The notes: generated by a model from the sequence alone, not told the origin. DNA of 64,000 nucleotides from Pseudomaricurvus sp. HS19 (GCF_009857815.1 NZ_WVVW01000011.1:124001-188000); one strand, 5' to 3'; counted from the first letter of the stretch, positions 32,599 to 41,862 are shown. Numbers and translations are program-made.

Positions 32599-33006
32599 AT
32601 GAGTATGAATTTGACCATTGCACCGGACGTGGTGCACCTCCAGAACCGACTCGGCCGCCTGACGCCGGTCTCTCTCAACTGTTTTGTCTTTCGCGACCGC
32701 TATTGCGTCATTCTGCGCGCCAGTCGTGAATTTCCCTCCCGCCAGCTCAGCAACAGTGCCGAACACCTGGCGCACCAGATAGTAGTACGCCTGGGCGTCG
32801 CACCGGAGCAGGTAGACTTCTTTCAGTGGCAGCCGGGCGATCACCCGGAGTGGCTGCGCTGGGGCTTCCAGTGGGTGGGCATGTCACCCCTGAAGGGGCG
32901 CTGTGAGGCGGTGAGTGCGGGGCTGTTTGACAGTTACCTGCGTCCGCTGCAGATGCAGGGTCTCGGCTTTTCCCTGCTGCGGGGCGAAGAGTCAGCTGTC
33001 GCCTGA
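32599..33006 (+). CDS. Conserved-looking hypothetical protein
   Basis: A 135-residue soluble protein that I do not recognise. Coding character is supported by codon composition like the neighbours and by lack of a better ORF on either strand. It has no signal peptide or membrane helix. The C-terminal half is rich in aromatic residues (FFQWQPG, EWLRWGFQWVGM). There is no Shine-Dalgarno-like sequence before ATG 32599 or the second ATG at 32605; the leader is AT-rich with short direct repeats. Convergent with lnt. Confidence 0.65.
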   Translation: MSMNLTIAPDVVHLQNRLGRLTPVSLNCFVFRDRYCVILRASREFPSRQLSNSAEHLAHQIVVRLGVAPEQVDFFQWQPGDHPEWLRWGFQWVGMSPLKGRCEAVSAGLFDSYLRPLQMQGLGFSLLRGEESAVA

Positions 33007-33014
33007 TTCGTTTC

Positions 33015-33059
33015 CCTGCTGTTGATAGTTCCTGCTGTTGATAGCTACCTGCTGTTGAT
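33015..33059. repeat. Short direct repeats (CCTGCTGTTGAT x3)
   Basis: Three exact copies of CCTGCTGTTGAT start at 33015, 33031 and 33048 (period 16-17 bp) in the 90-bp gap between the convergent 32599 gene and lnt. Confidence 0.85.
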
Positions 33060-33096
33060 CGCCTCCGGCCATGCCGCCCTGTGGTAGCCGCTGGCA

Positions 33097-34617
33097 TCAG
33101 TGGCGGGGGCGAATGGCCAGTCCTGCCAGCACAATGACCAGCAACAGCAGCAGCGGGTAATCCTGAAAGCGCATATACGGTGTGTTGCCCAGCATGGGGC
33201 GGGCTTCGCCCTGCAAGACGGTGGCGACAAACTGCCCGCTTTGTTGCAGCAGGGTGCCATCCGGAGCGATCACCGCGCTGACGCCGTTGTTGGTGGCCCT
33301 GAGTACGTAGCGGCCGGTCTCTACAGCCCGCATCTGTGCCATCTGCAGGTGTTGCAGTGGCCCCCACGAGCTGCCAAACCAGGCGTCGTTGCTGATGGTC
33401 AGGATCATGTCCCGGTCGCGGCTCATACGCGCCACCAGTCCCGGATAGACGATCTCGTAGCAGATGGCCGAAGCCAGTCGCAGGCGGCCTATCTGCAGGC
33501 CCGCCTGCTCTTCCCGTCCCGCGGTGATCATGGAGCGCGGCAGGTTAAAAAAATCAATCAATCCCCGCAGCCAGTTTTCCAGCGGCACATACTCGCCGAA
33601 GGGCACCAGCCGCGTCTTGTGATAAATCCCTGTGGCCAGTCCCAGGCCGGTAATGCTGTTGAAGTACTGCTGCCGTGCCCGGTCGTCGTACAGGATGCCG
33701 GTTATAAACGCCTGCTCGTTGGCGAGGGATTGTTGATGCTGATGCATCAGGATATCGCCGGCCTCGTGGTAGAGCAGGGGGATGGCGGCCTCCGGCCAGA
33801 TGACCCAGTCCGCCTGTGGGGCCAGGGCGGACAGCTGCTGGTAGCGATCCAGGGTCGGTATCAGGAAGTCAGGCGACCACTTTTTTTCCTGTGGAATGTT
33901 GCCCTGTACCAGGGCCACCGTGACGCTGTCACCGCTGGGGGCGCTCCAGCTCTGGTTCTGCAACAGCCAGCCGCCGCTCCACAGCAGCGCCAGGCTGGCG
34001 GCGCTGGCCAGTCGCACACGGCTGGAGCCAAGCAGCATCAGCAGCAGCGCGCTGCCGCTGAGCAGAGTGGCCAGGCTGACGCTGAGTACGCCGCCAGCCG
34101 GCGCGAAACCCAGCAGCGGGGTCTGCAGCTGGCTGTAGCCCAGGTAGAGCCAGGGAAACCCGGTCAGTACCCAGCCCCGCAGCCACTCACCCACAACCCA
34201 GATGGCGCTGAAACAGAGCAGGTGGGCTGCCAGGCTGCTGCGGGCGTGGCTGCCGAGGCAGCGCAGGTTGGCCGGTGTCTGCCAGAGGGCGAACACCAGC
34301 CCGAGAAACCCGGTAAACAGGCCGGTGAGCAGCAGCGCCAGCGGCAGTGGCGCGTTGCCATAGGTGTAAATGCTGACAAATACCCAGGAGGCGCCGCAGG
34401 TAAAAAAGGCGACCCCGAAGGCCAGGTTGATCAGGAAAGCCTCGCGCGCGGTGCGTTGCCAGGTGAGCAGCGCCAGCAGTGGCGGGCACAGCAGGGCCAG
34501 CGGCCAGAGGTTCAGCGGTGCCAGGGCAAGCGGGGCAAGGGCGCCGGGCAGCAGCGCCAGCAATACGGCACTGCGCAGGCTCAGGGCTCTCAGCCGGGCG
34601 GGTATGGATGGCAGCAT
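33097..34617 (-). CDS. lnt: Apolipoprotein N-acyltransferase
   Basis: Last step of lipoprotein maturation: adds a third acyl chain to the N-terminal cysteine in the inner membrane. The 506 residues have several N-terminal membrane helices (about 10-195) and a periplasmic nitrilase-like domain with catalytic Glu (VIWPEAAIPLL), Lys (YHKTRLVPFGEYVP) and Cys (SAICYEIVYPG), then a C-terminal helix. It is 4 nt downstream of corC in a miaB-phoL-ybeY-corC-lnt run. Confidence 0.95.
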   Translation of the reverse strand: MLPSIPARLRALSLRSAVLLALLPGALAPLALAPLNLWPLALLCPPLLALLTWQRTAREAFLINLAFGVAFFTCGASWVFVSIYTYGNAPLPLALLLTGLFTGFLGLVFALWQTPANLRCLGSHARSSLAAHLLCFSAIWVVGEWLRGWVLTGFPWLYLGYSQLQTPLLGFAPAGGVLSVSLATLLSGSALLLMLLGSSRVRLASAASLALLWSGGWLLQNQSWSAPSGDSVTVALVQGNIPQEKKWSPDFLIPTLDRYQQLSALAPQADWVIWPEAAIPLLYHEAGDILMHQHQQSLANEQAFITGILYDDRARQQYFNSITGLGLATGIYHKTRLVPFGEYVPLENWLRGLIDFFNLPRSMITAGREEQAGLQIGRLRLASAICYEIVYPGLVARMSRDRDMILTISNDAWFGSSWGPLQHLQMAQMRAVETGRYVLRATNNGVSAVIAPDGTLLQQSGQFVATVLQGEARPMLGNTPYMRFQDYPLLLLLVIVLAGLAIRPRH

Positions 34618-34621
34618 GGCG

Positions 34622-35476
34622 TCAGGGGGTGGTCAGTCGCAGCAGGTGTATCCGGCGGTTGTCGGCGTAGAGTACGCGGAAGGTGTAGCCATCTATCTCC
34701 ACCACTTCGTTGCGGGTGGGCAGATGGCCGAAGGCGCGCATGAGGATGCCGCCGATGGTGTCGTGGTCATCTTCGTCAAAGCCGCTTTTGAAAAACTCGT
34801 TAAAGTCTTCCACCGGGGTCAGGGCCTTGATGATGTACTCGTTGTCGGAGACCTTGCGGATAAAGGCATCATCCACATCGTCATCGGTCTCGTCTTCAAT
34901 CTCGCCGACGATCTCTTCCAGGATATCCTCGATGGTCACCAGGCCGGAGATACCGCCGTACTCGTCGATCACCATCGCCATGTGGTAGCGGTCTTCACGG
35001 AATTCCCGCAGCAGCACATTGAGGCGCTTGCTCTCCGGCACGATGGTGGCCGGGCGCAGGATGTTTTCCAGGTTGAAGTCTTCGGTGCCGTTGAGGATCA
35101 GTGGCAGCAGGTCCTTGGCAATGAGGATGCCGCGGATGTCGTCGGTGGACTCGCCGATGACGGGGAAGCGGGAGTGGCCGGACTCAATGACGGTTTTGAG
35201 AAATTCCTGGGGGCTGGCGTTGATACTGACCACCACCATCTGTGAGCGTGGGATCTGGATTTCCCTGACTTGCTGATCGGCCACATCCAGTGCGCCGGTG
35301 ATGATGTCCAGCTCTTCCGCATCGACCACCTTGTTTTCGGCGGCCTCCTTGATGATGGCCAGCAGGTCTTCGCGGGATTTGGGTTCGGAAGAAAAAGCAT
35401 GGAACAGTCGGTCCAGCCAGCTGCGATCCTGCGATCGGCCGCTGGCCGTCTGACTACTCGACGGGTCGTCGTTCAT
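34622..35476 (-). CDS. corC: CorC/YbeX CBS-domain protein
   Basis: A 284-residue cytoplasmic protein with two CBS domains (about 65-190; QIPRSQMVVVSI and VIDEYGGISGLVTIEDILEEIVG) and a C-terminal CorC/HlyC transporter-associated domain (about 205-284, ALTPVEDFNEFF, FRVLYADNRRIHLLRL). YbeX is linked to ribosome function and Mg/Co resistance in E. coli. The acidic EDETDDDVDDAF linker is typical. Position between ybeY and lnt matches the conserved cluster. Confidence 0.93.
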   Translation of the reverse strand: MNDDPSSSQTASGRSQDRSWLDRLFHAFSSEPKSREDLLAIIKEAAENKVVDAEELDIITGALDVADQQVREIQIPRSQMVVVSINASPQEFLKTVIESGHSRFPVIGESTDDIRGILIAKDLLPLILNGTEDFNLENILRPATIVPESKRLNVLLREFREDRYHMAMVIDEYGGISGLVTIEDILEEIVGEIEDETDDDVDDAFIRKVSDNEYIIKALTPVEDFNEFFKSGFDEDDHDTIGGILMRAFGHLPTRNEVVEIDGYTFRVLYADNRRIHLLRLTTP

Positions 35477-35535
35477 TGGGGGCGAGAACTCCTTGCTCGT
35501 TCATGGCCGGCGCCAGAGGTGTCATCACCTGCAGC

Positions 35536-35994
35536 TTAAAAAAGCGCATCATAGGGTGGCGGGTAACCCAGATCAACGAGAATCTGTGTTTCCAGTGCCT
35601 CCATGATATCCGCGTCACGGTCGTCGATATGGTCGTAACCCTGCAGGTGCAGGGTGCCGTGCACCACCATATGGGCCCAGTGGGCCTCCGCGGTTTTGCC
35701 CTGTTCCCGCGCTTCGGCGGCTACCACCGGTGCGCAGATGACCAGGTCGCCCAGCAGTGGCAGCTCCAGCTCCGCGGGCAAATCCGCCGGAAAGGAGAGT
35801 ACGTTGGTGGGATAGTCCTTGCCCCGGTAGGCGCTGTTGAGCTGCTGGCTCTCGGCGTTGTCCACAATGCGAACGGTGATTTCGCCCTCATCCTTCTGCA
35901 GGGCGGCAGCGGCCCAGCGCTGCAGCTGCTCTTCAGCAGGCAGGTCACTGCAATCACTGGCGATCTGCAGGTCCAGGATCAGCTCACGGCTCAA
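35536..35994 (-). CDS. ybeY: rRNA maturation endoribonuclease YbeY
   Basis: Metal-dependent RNase in 16S rRNA 3' maturation and late 70S quality control. The 152 residues carry the zinc motif [11 protein letters not shown] and the preceding [18 protein letters not shown]. It overlaps phoL by 4 nt, so translation is probably coupled. Confidence 0.95.
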   Translation of the reverse strand: MSRELILDLQIASDCSDLPAEEQLQRWAAAALQKDEGEITVRIVDNAESQQLNSAYRGKDYPTNVLSFPADLPAELELPLLGDLVICAPVVAAEAREQGKTAEAHWAHMVVHGTLHLQGYDHIDDRDADIMEALETQILVDLGYPPPYDALF

Positions 35995-37025
35995 GCGCGT
36001 GAATCCTGGTCGTCGTTCTCCCGGGCATCGTAGGCTTCGACAATGCGCTGTACCAGCGGGTGGCGCACCACGTCACGGGCATTGAAATGGGTAAAGCTGA
36101 TGCCTTCAACGCCGTCCAGAATGCCTACCGCGTGGCGCAGGCCACTGGCGTGACCCTTGGGCAGGTCCACCTGCGAGGGGTCGCCGGTAATCACGGCGGT
36201 GGAGCCGAACCCGATACGGGTGAGGAACATCTTCATCTGCTCGCGGGTGGTGTTCTGGCTCTCGTCGAGGATGATAAAGGAGTTGTTGAGGGTACGGCCG
36301 CGCATGTAGGCCAGAGGAGCCACCTCAATCACGTTGCGTTCGATCAGCTTGCCCACCGTCTCGAAGCCGAGCATTTCGTAGAGGGCGTCGTAGAGCGGGC
36401 GCAGGTAGGGATCCACCTTCTGTGCCAGGTCACCGGGCAGGAAGCCCAGTTTCTCGCCGGCTTCCACCGCCGGGCGTACCAGCAGGATGCGCTCCACTTC
36501 GTCCTTCAGCAGTGATTCCACGGCACAGGCCACGGCCAGGTAGGTCTTGCCCGTACCGGCGGGGCCAATGCCGAAGTTGATGTCGTGGGTCTGGATAGCA
36601 CGCACATACTGCTGTTGGTGCAGTCCACGGGGTTTGACTGTGCACTTTTTGGTGCGGATCAGGGTGATAGGCTGGAATTCCTGATCACTGCGGGAAGCCT
36701 CGGTCATAGGGTCTCGGTGGGTGAGGGTGGAGAGGGCGTCCATCTGGCTCTGCTGCAGTGCCAGGTGCACTTCGTCGGCGCTGAGAGTGGCGCCACCTTC
36801 GGTATCGCGATAGAGGGCTTTCAGCACAGCGCCGGCGGCGGCGGTGGAGTCCGGCTCCCCCAGCAGGGAGAACTGGTTGCCACGATTGCGGATTTCGATA
36901 TTGAGGCGGCGCTCGATCTGGCGCAGGTGTTCGTCAAACTGGCCACACAGTGACGCCAGGCGACGACTGTCATCCGGTTCCAGTACCACCCGGGTGGTGG
37001 CTTGTTGCAGGGAGGATGTATCCAA
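35991..37025 (-). CDS. phoL: PhoH-like ATPase PhoL (YbeZ)
   Basis: P-loop ATPase that partners with YbeY. The 344 residues have an N-terminal KH-like region (about 20-100), Walker [12 protein letters not shown], the [16 protein letters not shown] segment and Walker [13 protein letters not shown], followed by [18 protein letters not shown]. Length is typical. It follows miaB by 110 nt in the same direction. Confidence 0.94.
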   Translation of the reverse strand: MDTSSLQQATTRVVLEPDDSRRLASLCGQFDEHLRQIERRLNIEIRNRGNQFSLLGEPDSTAAAGAVLKALYRDTEGGATLSADEVHLALQQSQMDALSTLTHRDPMTEASRSDQEFQPITLIRTKKCTVKPRGLHQQQYVRAIQTHDINFGIGPAGTGKTYLAVACAVESLLKDEVERILLVRPAVEAGEKLGFLPGDLAQKVDPYLRPLYDALYEMLGFETVGKLIERNVIEVAPLAYMRGRTLNNSFIILDESQNTTREQMKMFLTRIGFGSTAVITGDPSQVDLPKGHASGLRHAVGILDGVEGISFTHFNARDVVRHPLVQRIVEAYDARENDDQDSRA

Positions 37026-37135
37026 GTGTTTTCAGTACCATCTCTAGTTGCGCCAGCCTGACTGCAAGCCTACCCCAAACGCGAACTTGCGCGGAAGGGG
37101 CTGCTTCTGCCAATCGGTTCTAAGGCGCAGGTTGT

Positions 37136-38503
37136 TTATAAATTGTCCAGTTCCGAGCTGATCAGGGTGCCGCGCAGGGAGTTGGGCAGAGCCTCCTCGA
37201 TAAGGATGTCGGCAAAGCGCCCGATCAGTTCCGGGGTGTCGCAGCGGAAGTTGACCACACGGTTGTTTTCGGTACGGCCGGAGAGCTGGCCCGGATCCTT
37301 TTTCGAGTAGCCGCTCACCAGCACCCGCTCCACGTTGCCCACCATCTTGCGGGAGATATCCTGGGCCTGCTGGTTGATGCGTTGCTGCAGCAGCGCCAGG
37401 CGCTGCTTCTTCAGCGCTTCCGGGGTGTCGTCCGGCAGGTCGGCGGCCGGGGTGCCCGGGCGGCGGCTGTAGATGAAGCTGAAGGAGGTGTCGAAGCCCA
37501 TGTCGCCAATCAGCTTCATGGTGCCTTCAAAGTCGGCTTCGGTTTCGCCGGGGAAACCGACGATAAAGTCCGAACTGAAGCAGATGTCGGGGCGGATGGC
37601 CCGCAGGCGGCGCAGCTTGGACTTGTACTCCAGCACCGTGTGGCCGCGCTTCATGGCCGCCAGGATACGGTCGGAACCGCTCTGTACCGGGAGGTGCAGG
37701 TGGCTGACCAGCTCCGGCACCTCGGCGTAGACATTGATCAGGCTGTCGGAGAACTCCACCGGGTGCGAGGTGGTGAAACGGATGCGGTCGATACCGTCGA
37801 TGGCGGCGACAAAGGTGATCAGCTCCGCCAGGTCCACCAGGCCTCCGTCCGGGCCTTCGGCGCGGTAGGCGTTGACGTTCTGGCCCAGCAGGTTGACCTC
37901 GCGCACGCCCTGGCGGGCCAGGTGGGCCACTTCCTGCAGCACATCGGCCACCGGGCGGCTCACCTCTTCACCGCGGGTGTAGGGCACCACACAGAAGGTG
38001 CAGTATTTGGAGCAGCCTTCCATGATGGAGACAAAGGCACTGACGCCATCGGCCTCCGGCTGGGGCAGGTTGTCGAACTTCTCGATCTCGGGGAAGCTGA
38101 TGTCCACGATCACGGCGCCGTTATCGCGCGGGGTCTCCATCATCTCCGGCAGGCGGTGCAGGGTCTGGGGGCCGAAAATCAGGTCCACGTAGGGGGCGCG
38201 CTTGGCAATGGCGTCGCCCTCCTGGCTGGCCACGCAGCCGCCGACGCCGATCACCAGATCGGGCTTTTGTTCTTTCAGGCTTTTCCAGCGTCCCAGCTGG
38301 TGGAACAACTTCTCCTGCGCCTTCTCGCGAATGGAGCAGGTGTTCACCAGCAGCACATCAGCTTCGGCCGGGTCGTCGGTGGGCACCATCTGGTGGGATT
38401 CGCCCAGCAGGTCGCGCATACGATTGGAGTCGTATTCGTTCATCTGACAGCCGTGGGTCTGGATGAACAACTTCTTGATGGGCTTGTCTGCGGTGTTCGC
38501 CAT
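37136..38503 (-). CDS. miaB: tRNA-2-methylthio-N6-isopentenyladenosine methylthiotransferase
   Basis: Radical-SAM enzyme that adds the 2-methylthio group to i6A37 of tRNA. The 455 residues show the UPF0004 domain ([20 protein letters not shown] with cluster Cys), the radical-SAM CxxxCxxC in [23 protein letters not shown]-like [10 protein letters not shown] and the C-terminal TRAM domain ([12 protein letters not shown]). The start [11 protein letters not shown] is chosen; the extension to 38575 is not conserved. Confidence 0.96.
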   Translation of the reverse strand: MANTADKPIKKLFIQTHGCQMNEYDSNRMRDLLGESHQMVPTDDPAEADVLLVNTCSIREKAQEKLFHQLGRWKSLKEQKPDLVIGVGGCVASQEGDAIAKRAPYVDLIFGPQTLHRLPEMMETPRDNGAVIVDISFPEIEKFDNLPQPEADGVSAFVSIMEGCSKYCTFCVVPYTRGEEVSRPVADVLQEVAHLARQGVREVNLLGQNVNAYRAEGPDGGLVDLAELITFVAAIDGIDRIRFTTSHPVEFSDSLINVYAEVPELVSHLHLPVQSGSDRILAAMKRGHTVLEYKSKLRRLRAIRPDICFSSDFIVGFPGETEADFEGTMKLIGDMGFDTSFSFIYSRRPGTPAADLPDDTPEALKKQRLALLQQRINQQAQDISRKMVGNVERVLVSGYSKKDPGQLSGRTENNRVVNFRCDTPELIGRFADILIEEALPNSLRGTLISSELDNL

Positions 38504-38665
38504 GGAGGAACCTGAATAAAAAGCGATCAATTTAAAAGGGGCGGCATTATAGCGCCGGCGGCCTGTGATTCCCATAATTGATTGGTAATCGGGCGGCTGG
38601 AGTGTGCTATCCTTGCGCGCCCCGGCGCATGGCCGGTTGAGGTTTCAGAAGTGGTGAATCGAGTT

Positions 38666-39007
38666 ATGCCAGCCAGCCCCATTTACAAGGTTATTTTTTA
38701 CAACCAGAGCCAAGTGTATGAACTGTACGCCCGCAATATCTACCAGAGCGAGATGTACGGTTTTATCGAGGTGGAAGAGTTCCTGTTCGGCGAGCGCACC
38801 CAGGTGATCGTGGACCCGGGCGAGGAGAAGCTGAAAACCGAGTTCGCCAGTGTCACCCGCTCCTATATCCCCATGCAGGCGATTATCCGCATCGACGAGG
38901 TGGAAAAAGAGGGGGCTGTGAAGGTCACCGATATCAAGAGCAGTGACAAGATCGCGCATTTCCCCCTCGGTGGCAGTATGCCGCCCGGCGGCAAGGGTGA
39001 TAACTAA
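38666..39007 (+). CDS. DUF1820-family protein
   Basis: A 113-residue small protein of the DUF1820 family, widespread in gammaproteobacteria and of unknown function. The diagnostic N terminus PIYKVIFYNQSQVYELYARNI and core FIEVEEFLFGERTQVIVDP are present, with a Gly/Pro-rich tail. ATG 38666 fits the family start; GTG codons at 38651 and 38654 with a TTGAGG site are alternatives. It is divergent from miaB and followed by a strong terminator. Confidence 0.85.
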   Translation: MPASPIYKVIFYNQSQVYELYARNIYQSEMYGFIEVEEFLFGERTQVIVDPGEEKLKTEFASVTRSYIPMQAIIRIDEVEKEGAVKVTDIKSSDKIAHFPLGGSMPPGGKGDN

Positions 39008-39031
39008 CACCGCTGACAGGTGAGGTTTGAC

Positions 39032-39061
39032 AAAAAAGGGCTGTCTTTGACAGCCCTTTTT
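39032..39061. terminator. Bidirectional intrinsic terminator
   Basis: GGGCTGTC / GACAGCCC stem (8 bp), TTT loop, flanked by six A on the left and a T-run on the right. It lies between the convergent DUF1820 and TonB-fusion genes and can act in both directions. Confidence 0.88.
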
Positions 39062-39084
39062 GGTTTTTGCCGGGGACGCTCTGC

Positions 39085-40296
39085 TCAGTCGGTCAGGCGG
39101 AAAATGATCGGCAGGCTGAACTGGAACTGGTTGCCGGCAATGGCCGCGGGTATGGCGGGGAAGGGGCTGGCCTTCTCCACGGCCTTGATGGCGGCCTTGT
39201 TGAGGGCTTCAAACTCGGATTCTTCCAGGGTGCTGACATTCAGCACCTTGCCGCTGCGGTCAATGGTGACCGACAGGCGAATGGAACCCTCCTGGCTGCG
39301 ACGTTCGGCGCTGCGAGGGTAGCTGATATAGCCATAGGTCCAGCGCAGCAGTTGCGACTGGTACACCTGGCGGCTGAGCAGCGACTCGGCGGTGAGGGCC
39401 GGGGCTGAGCGGTCTTCCCGTTCATCATCATCCGCGCGCTGGGGCTTGGCAGTCTTGGCCACGGCGGCCTTGGCAGGTGCGGCCGGGGCCGGGGCGGGTT
39501 TGGCGGCCGCGGGCTTGCTGGCTGCCGGAGGTGGGGCGGCCGCTGTCAGCTGGGGTTTGGCGATGGCAATGGCGACCGGGGCGGCAATGGCCGGCACTTC
39601 CGGCTTGGTATCGGCGGCTGCCGGGGGTGCCTCGCTGGCCAGTTCGGCCTTGGCCTCGCGCTCGGCCTTGTCTTCATCCGCCCACTGGGCAACCGCGCTG
39701 GCGCGGCCGGGAGCCGGTTTCAGGCCGTCAAACTGGGCTTGCAGGTTGCCATCGATTTTGCCGTTGGTCAGCAGGCCGGTACGGAAGTCGGAGGAGAGGG
39801 GGATGGGCCCCACCCAGGTGCGCAGCACCATCTTGAACAGCTTGGCGGAGGGGATGCGGCCCAGTTGGACACCATTGAGACTGACCGTGGTGGCGTTGTC
39901 GTCACCGCGGATGGCCAGTACGTCACCGTGGCGCAGCGAGCGCTTGATCAGGTCCGCGAACTGCACCATGTTTTCCGCTTCGGCGGCCAGGTCACTGTGG
40001 GGGTTGTTGATGGCCATGCCCTCAATCCACTGGCTGTTCAGGCGCCGGGAGGAGAGGCGATCGGCAACCACCCTGAGTTCCATACGCAGGGGCGAGCTGT
40101 CCAGCAGGGTTGCGGCGTCGTTGGTAAGCTGGTTGGTGTAGACAGCGCCGATGAATTGCTCCTGATTGAGCTCCTTGTGAACGGAGAGACCGTTCAGCAG
40201 GGAATCTGCGGCACTGGTAAAGGATAGAAGGCAGAGCCCAAGGGTAACCAGACCCGTTGGCCACCGTGCGGACGTCATCATAAGCTTACCACTCAT
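39085..40296 (-). CDS. Chalcone-isomerase-like domain fused to TonB C-terminal domain
   Basis: A 403-residue exported protein. A signal peptide (about 1-29, LVTLGLCLLSFTSAA) is followed by a domain (about 32-180) resembling bacterial chalcone-isomerase-like proteins: FIGAVYTNQLTNDA, VQFADLIKRSLRHGDVLAI, VSLNGVQLGRIPSAKLFKMV and RTWVGPIPLSSDFRTGLL. Residues 200-300 are an Ala/Pro/Lys-rich spacer, as in TonB proteins crossing the periplasm. Residues about 315-403 form a TonB C-terminal domain (YISYPRSAERRSQEGSIRLS, SPFPAIPA). No separate membrane anchor is seen beyond the signal segment. Function unknown; it may read or transmit energy at the outer membrane. Start at 40296 or one of two Met codons five to six residues later. 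Confidence 0.78.
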   Translation of the reverse strand: MSGKLMMTSARWPTGLVTLGLCLLSFTSAADSLLNGLSVHKELNQEQFIGAVYTNQLTNDAATLLDSSPLRMELRVVADRLSSRRLNSQWIEGMAINNPHSDLAAEAENMVQFADLIKRSLRHGDVLAIRGDDNATTVSLNGVQLGRIPSAKLFKMVLRTWVGPIPLSSDFRTGLLTNGKIDGNLQAQFDGLKPAPGRASAVAQWADEDKAEREAKAELASEAPPAAADTKPEVPAIAAPVAIAIAKPQLTAAAPPPAASKPAAAKPAPAPAAPAKAAVAKTAKPQRADDDEREDRSAPALTAESLLSRQVYQSQLLRWTYGYISYPRSAERRSQEGSIRLSVTIDRSGKVLNVSTLEESEFEALNKAAIKAVEKASPFPAIPAAIAGNQFQFSLPIIFRLTD

Positions 40297-40565
40297 TATT
40301 ATTGTTGTTGGCCCTGCTCAAACCGCTGGGGAGTCAGGCGGGCCTGAGGGGCTCTGGGGCGACACTGTCGCGTTCTCGTTGTAGCTCCCTACTCTACAGA
40401 AAATCCATTCGACTTCAAGCGCCATATTGCCGCTGCTTGCCGCTGTGGCGGGGGTTGTGGCCGGCTTGCACGTGGTTGCCCGGGGCCCGTATCCTTGGCG
40501 CCTTTACCCCTGCCGGCTGCCGCTCGGCAGGGACGTTAGACCCTGATTGGGATGAATTAGCTGCT

Positions 40566-41369
40566 ATGTTCCTGCTTCAACATCAGCTGCTGCGCATTCT
40601 GGCGCTGGCCGCACCTTTTATCACCCTCCTGAGTCTGTGGCACCTGAGCGCAGGGGAGTTGCTGTGGCTGGCCCCCGTGCTGGCGTGGTTACCGCTGCCG
40701 CTGCTGCAGTTGTGGCGTCGTTTCGTGGGCAATATCGCCTTTGCCGACCCCCGCGAGACGCCAGCGCTGTTGCCGGTGCTGCTGGCCACCGGCGGTGCAC
40801 TGGTTCTCGGCGAGCGGGGGGCGCCGTTGTGGCTGACTCTGGCAGGGCTGTTTGCGCTGCTGCTGCACAACCGGGTGCTGACCGCTGTTCCCCGGGGTGT
40901 TCGGGAGGTGCAGGGGGCGGCCGGGGAGCTGTTGCAGCTGGACTTTGAGGATGCCGGTGGGGCGGTGCGGCGTCTGGCCGGGGCGGGGGATCGGCTGGTG
41001 CTGTTCCCGTTTGCGGGCTGGAGTGTCTACAGTCGTATGCAGTTGCGGCAGCTGCTGGAGCAACTGCCACAGCTGTCACTGGCGCAGCCGCCCCTGGTGG
41101 TATTCGCCGGTGCGGTTCCGCAGTGGGCGCAGATAATGGGAGCAGGGCGGTTTGAGTGCTGGGGTGATCCCGGGGCGGTCAGCAGTCAGGCACTGGGGTT
41201 ATGGCTGCGGGGGGCGTCCGGCCCGGGCGGGACCCTGGCGCAGCGACCGGCACTGGCGATAGTCAGCGGCGGCGAGCTGCGTTTCTGGCAGGTGGCGGGT
41301 AATTACCGTGTGCCACCGTCCCTGCAGGATTGCCGCGGGCGGCTGCAGAAGTGGCTGGCCCGGGACTGA
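40566..41369 (+). CDS. Membrane protein with cysteine-less peroxiredoxin-like domain
   Basis: About 267 residues from ATG 40566. Residues 8-104 contain about four hydrophobic helices. Residues 115-267 follow the layout of AhpC/TSA or thioredoxin-like domains: VRRLAGAGDRLVLFPFAGWSVY where a peroxidatic Cys would sit in the W-S-V-Y turn, then PPLVVFAGAV, CWGDPGAVSSQALGLW (compare the SDP...YG motif) and PALAIVSGGELRFW. The expected active-site cysteine is absent. The frame continues upstream to 40302 but that part lacks conserved character. Fold assignment is my inference. Confidence 0.6.
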   Translation: MFLLQHQLLRILALAAPFITLLSLWHLSAGELLWLAPVLAWLPLPLLQLWRRFVGNIAFADPRETPALLPVLLATGGALVLGERGAPLWLTLAGLFALLLHNRVLTAVPRGVREVQGAAGELLQLDFEDAGGAVRRLAGAGDRLVLFPFAGWSVYSRMQLRQLLEQLPQLSLAQPPLVVFAGAVPQWAQIMGAGRFECWGDPGAVSSQALGLWLRGASGPGGTLAQRPALAIVSGGELRFWQVAGNYRVPPSLQDCRGRLQKWLARD

Positions 41370-41373
41370 CAGC

Positions 41374-41410
41374 CTCGGGATTGATACTCGGGATTGGTGG
41401 CTCGGGATTG
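41374..41410. repeat. Short direct repeats (CTCGGGATTG x3)
   Basis: Exact copies at 41374, 41387 and 41401 (period 13-14 bp) in the 88-bp gap between two convergent genes. Confidence 0.85.
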
Positions 41411-41457
41411 ATGCCCTGGGAGTGAAAGCCCGGCGGGGCGACTGCCCGGGTCAGGGG

Positions 41458-41862
41458 TTACAGTGCACCGTTGGGCAAAAAGCGGTTGCTGCTGTGACTG
41501 CGTATCCACTGCAGGCGTTCCCGTTGCAGTGCTGCTCCGCGCTGCTTCAGCACCTTGTTCAGCCATATGACCGGTGATTGGGCGCCCGCCTGCCAGCCGG
41601 CCAGCTGCTCTTCCGCGAGGGTGAAGAACCGCATCAGGTGCCAGATCTCTTCGTCGTCCAGGCCGCTCGCCGCTGAGTTCCAGCTGCCGGCGTCGAGGCT
41701 CATCAGGTACGCCTGCTGGTCAATGGTGGCCGGCTCCAGTGCTGCACCGAGATCCTGCAGCTGCTCGTTGCGGCTAAGGGTCACAAAGTGCTGCAGCACG
41801 TCCTGGTCAACAGGGCGCGGGGCGGATTGATCGGAATCGGGTGTCCAGGATCCCACTGTCAT
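41458..41862 (-). CDS. Small conserved hypothetical protein
   Basis: A 134-residue soluble acidic protein. The segments LDDEEIWHLMRFFTLAEEQL, GAQSPVIWLNKVLKQRG and the C-terminal WIRSHSSNRFLPNGAL look like a family of uncharacterised small proteins I recall from Pseudomonas and relatives; I cannot name it. It is divergent from dinB and shares with it a 170-bp intergenic region that contains the LexA site, so co-regulation by LexA is possible. Confidence 0.72.
   Translation of the reverse strand: MTVGSWTPDSDQSAPRPVDQDVLQHFVTLSRNEQLQDLGAALEPATIDQQAYLMSLDAGSWNSAASGLDDEEIWHLMRFFTLAEEQLAGWQAGAQSPVIWLNKVLKQRGAALQRERLQWIRSHSSNRFLPNGAL

Noticed and set aside
40302-40565. 88-residue N-terminal extension of the peroxiredoxin-like membrane protein
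   Set aside because: The segment is Arg/Leu/Cys-rich noise-like sequence; the membrane domain begins naturally at the ATG at 40566.
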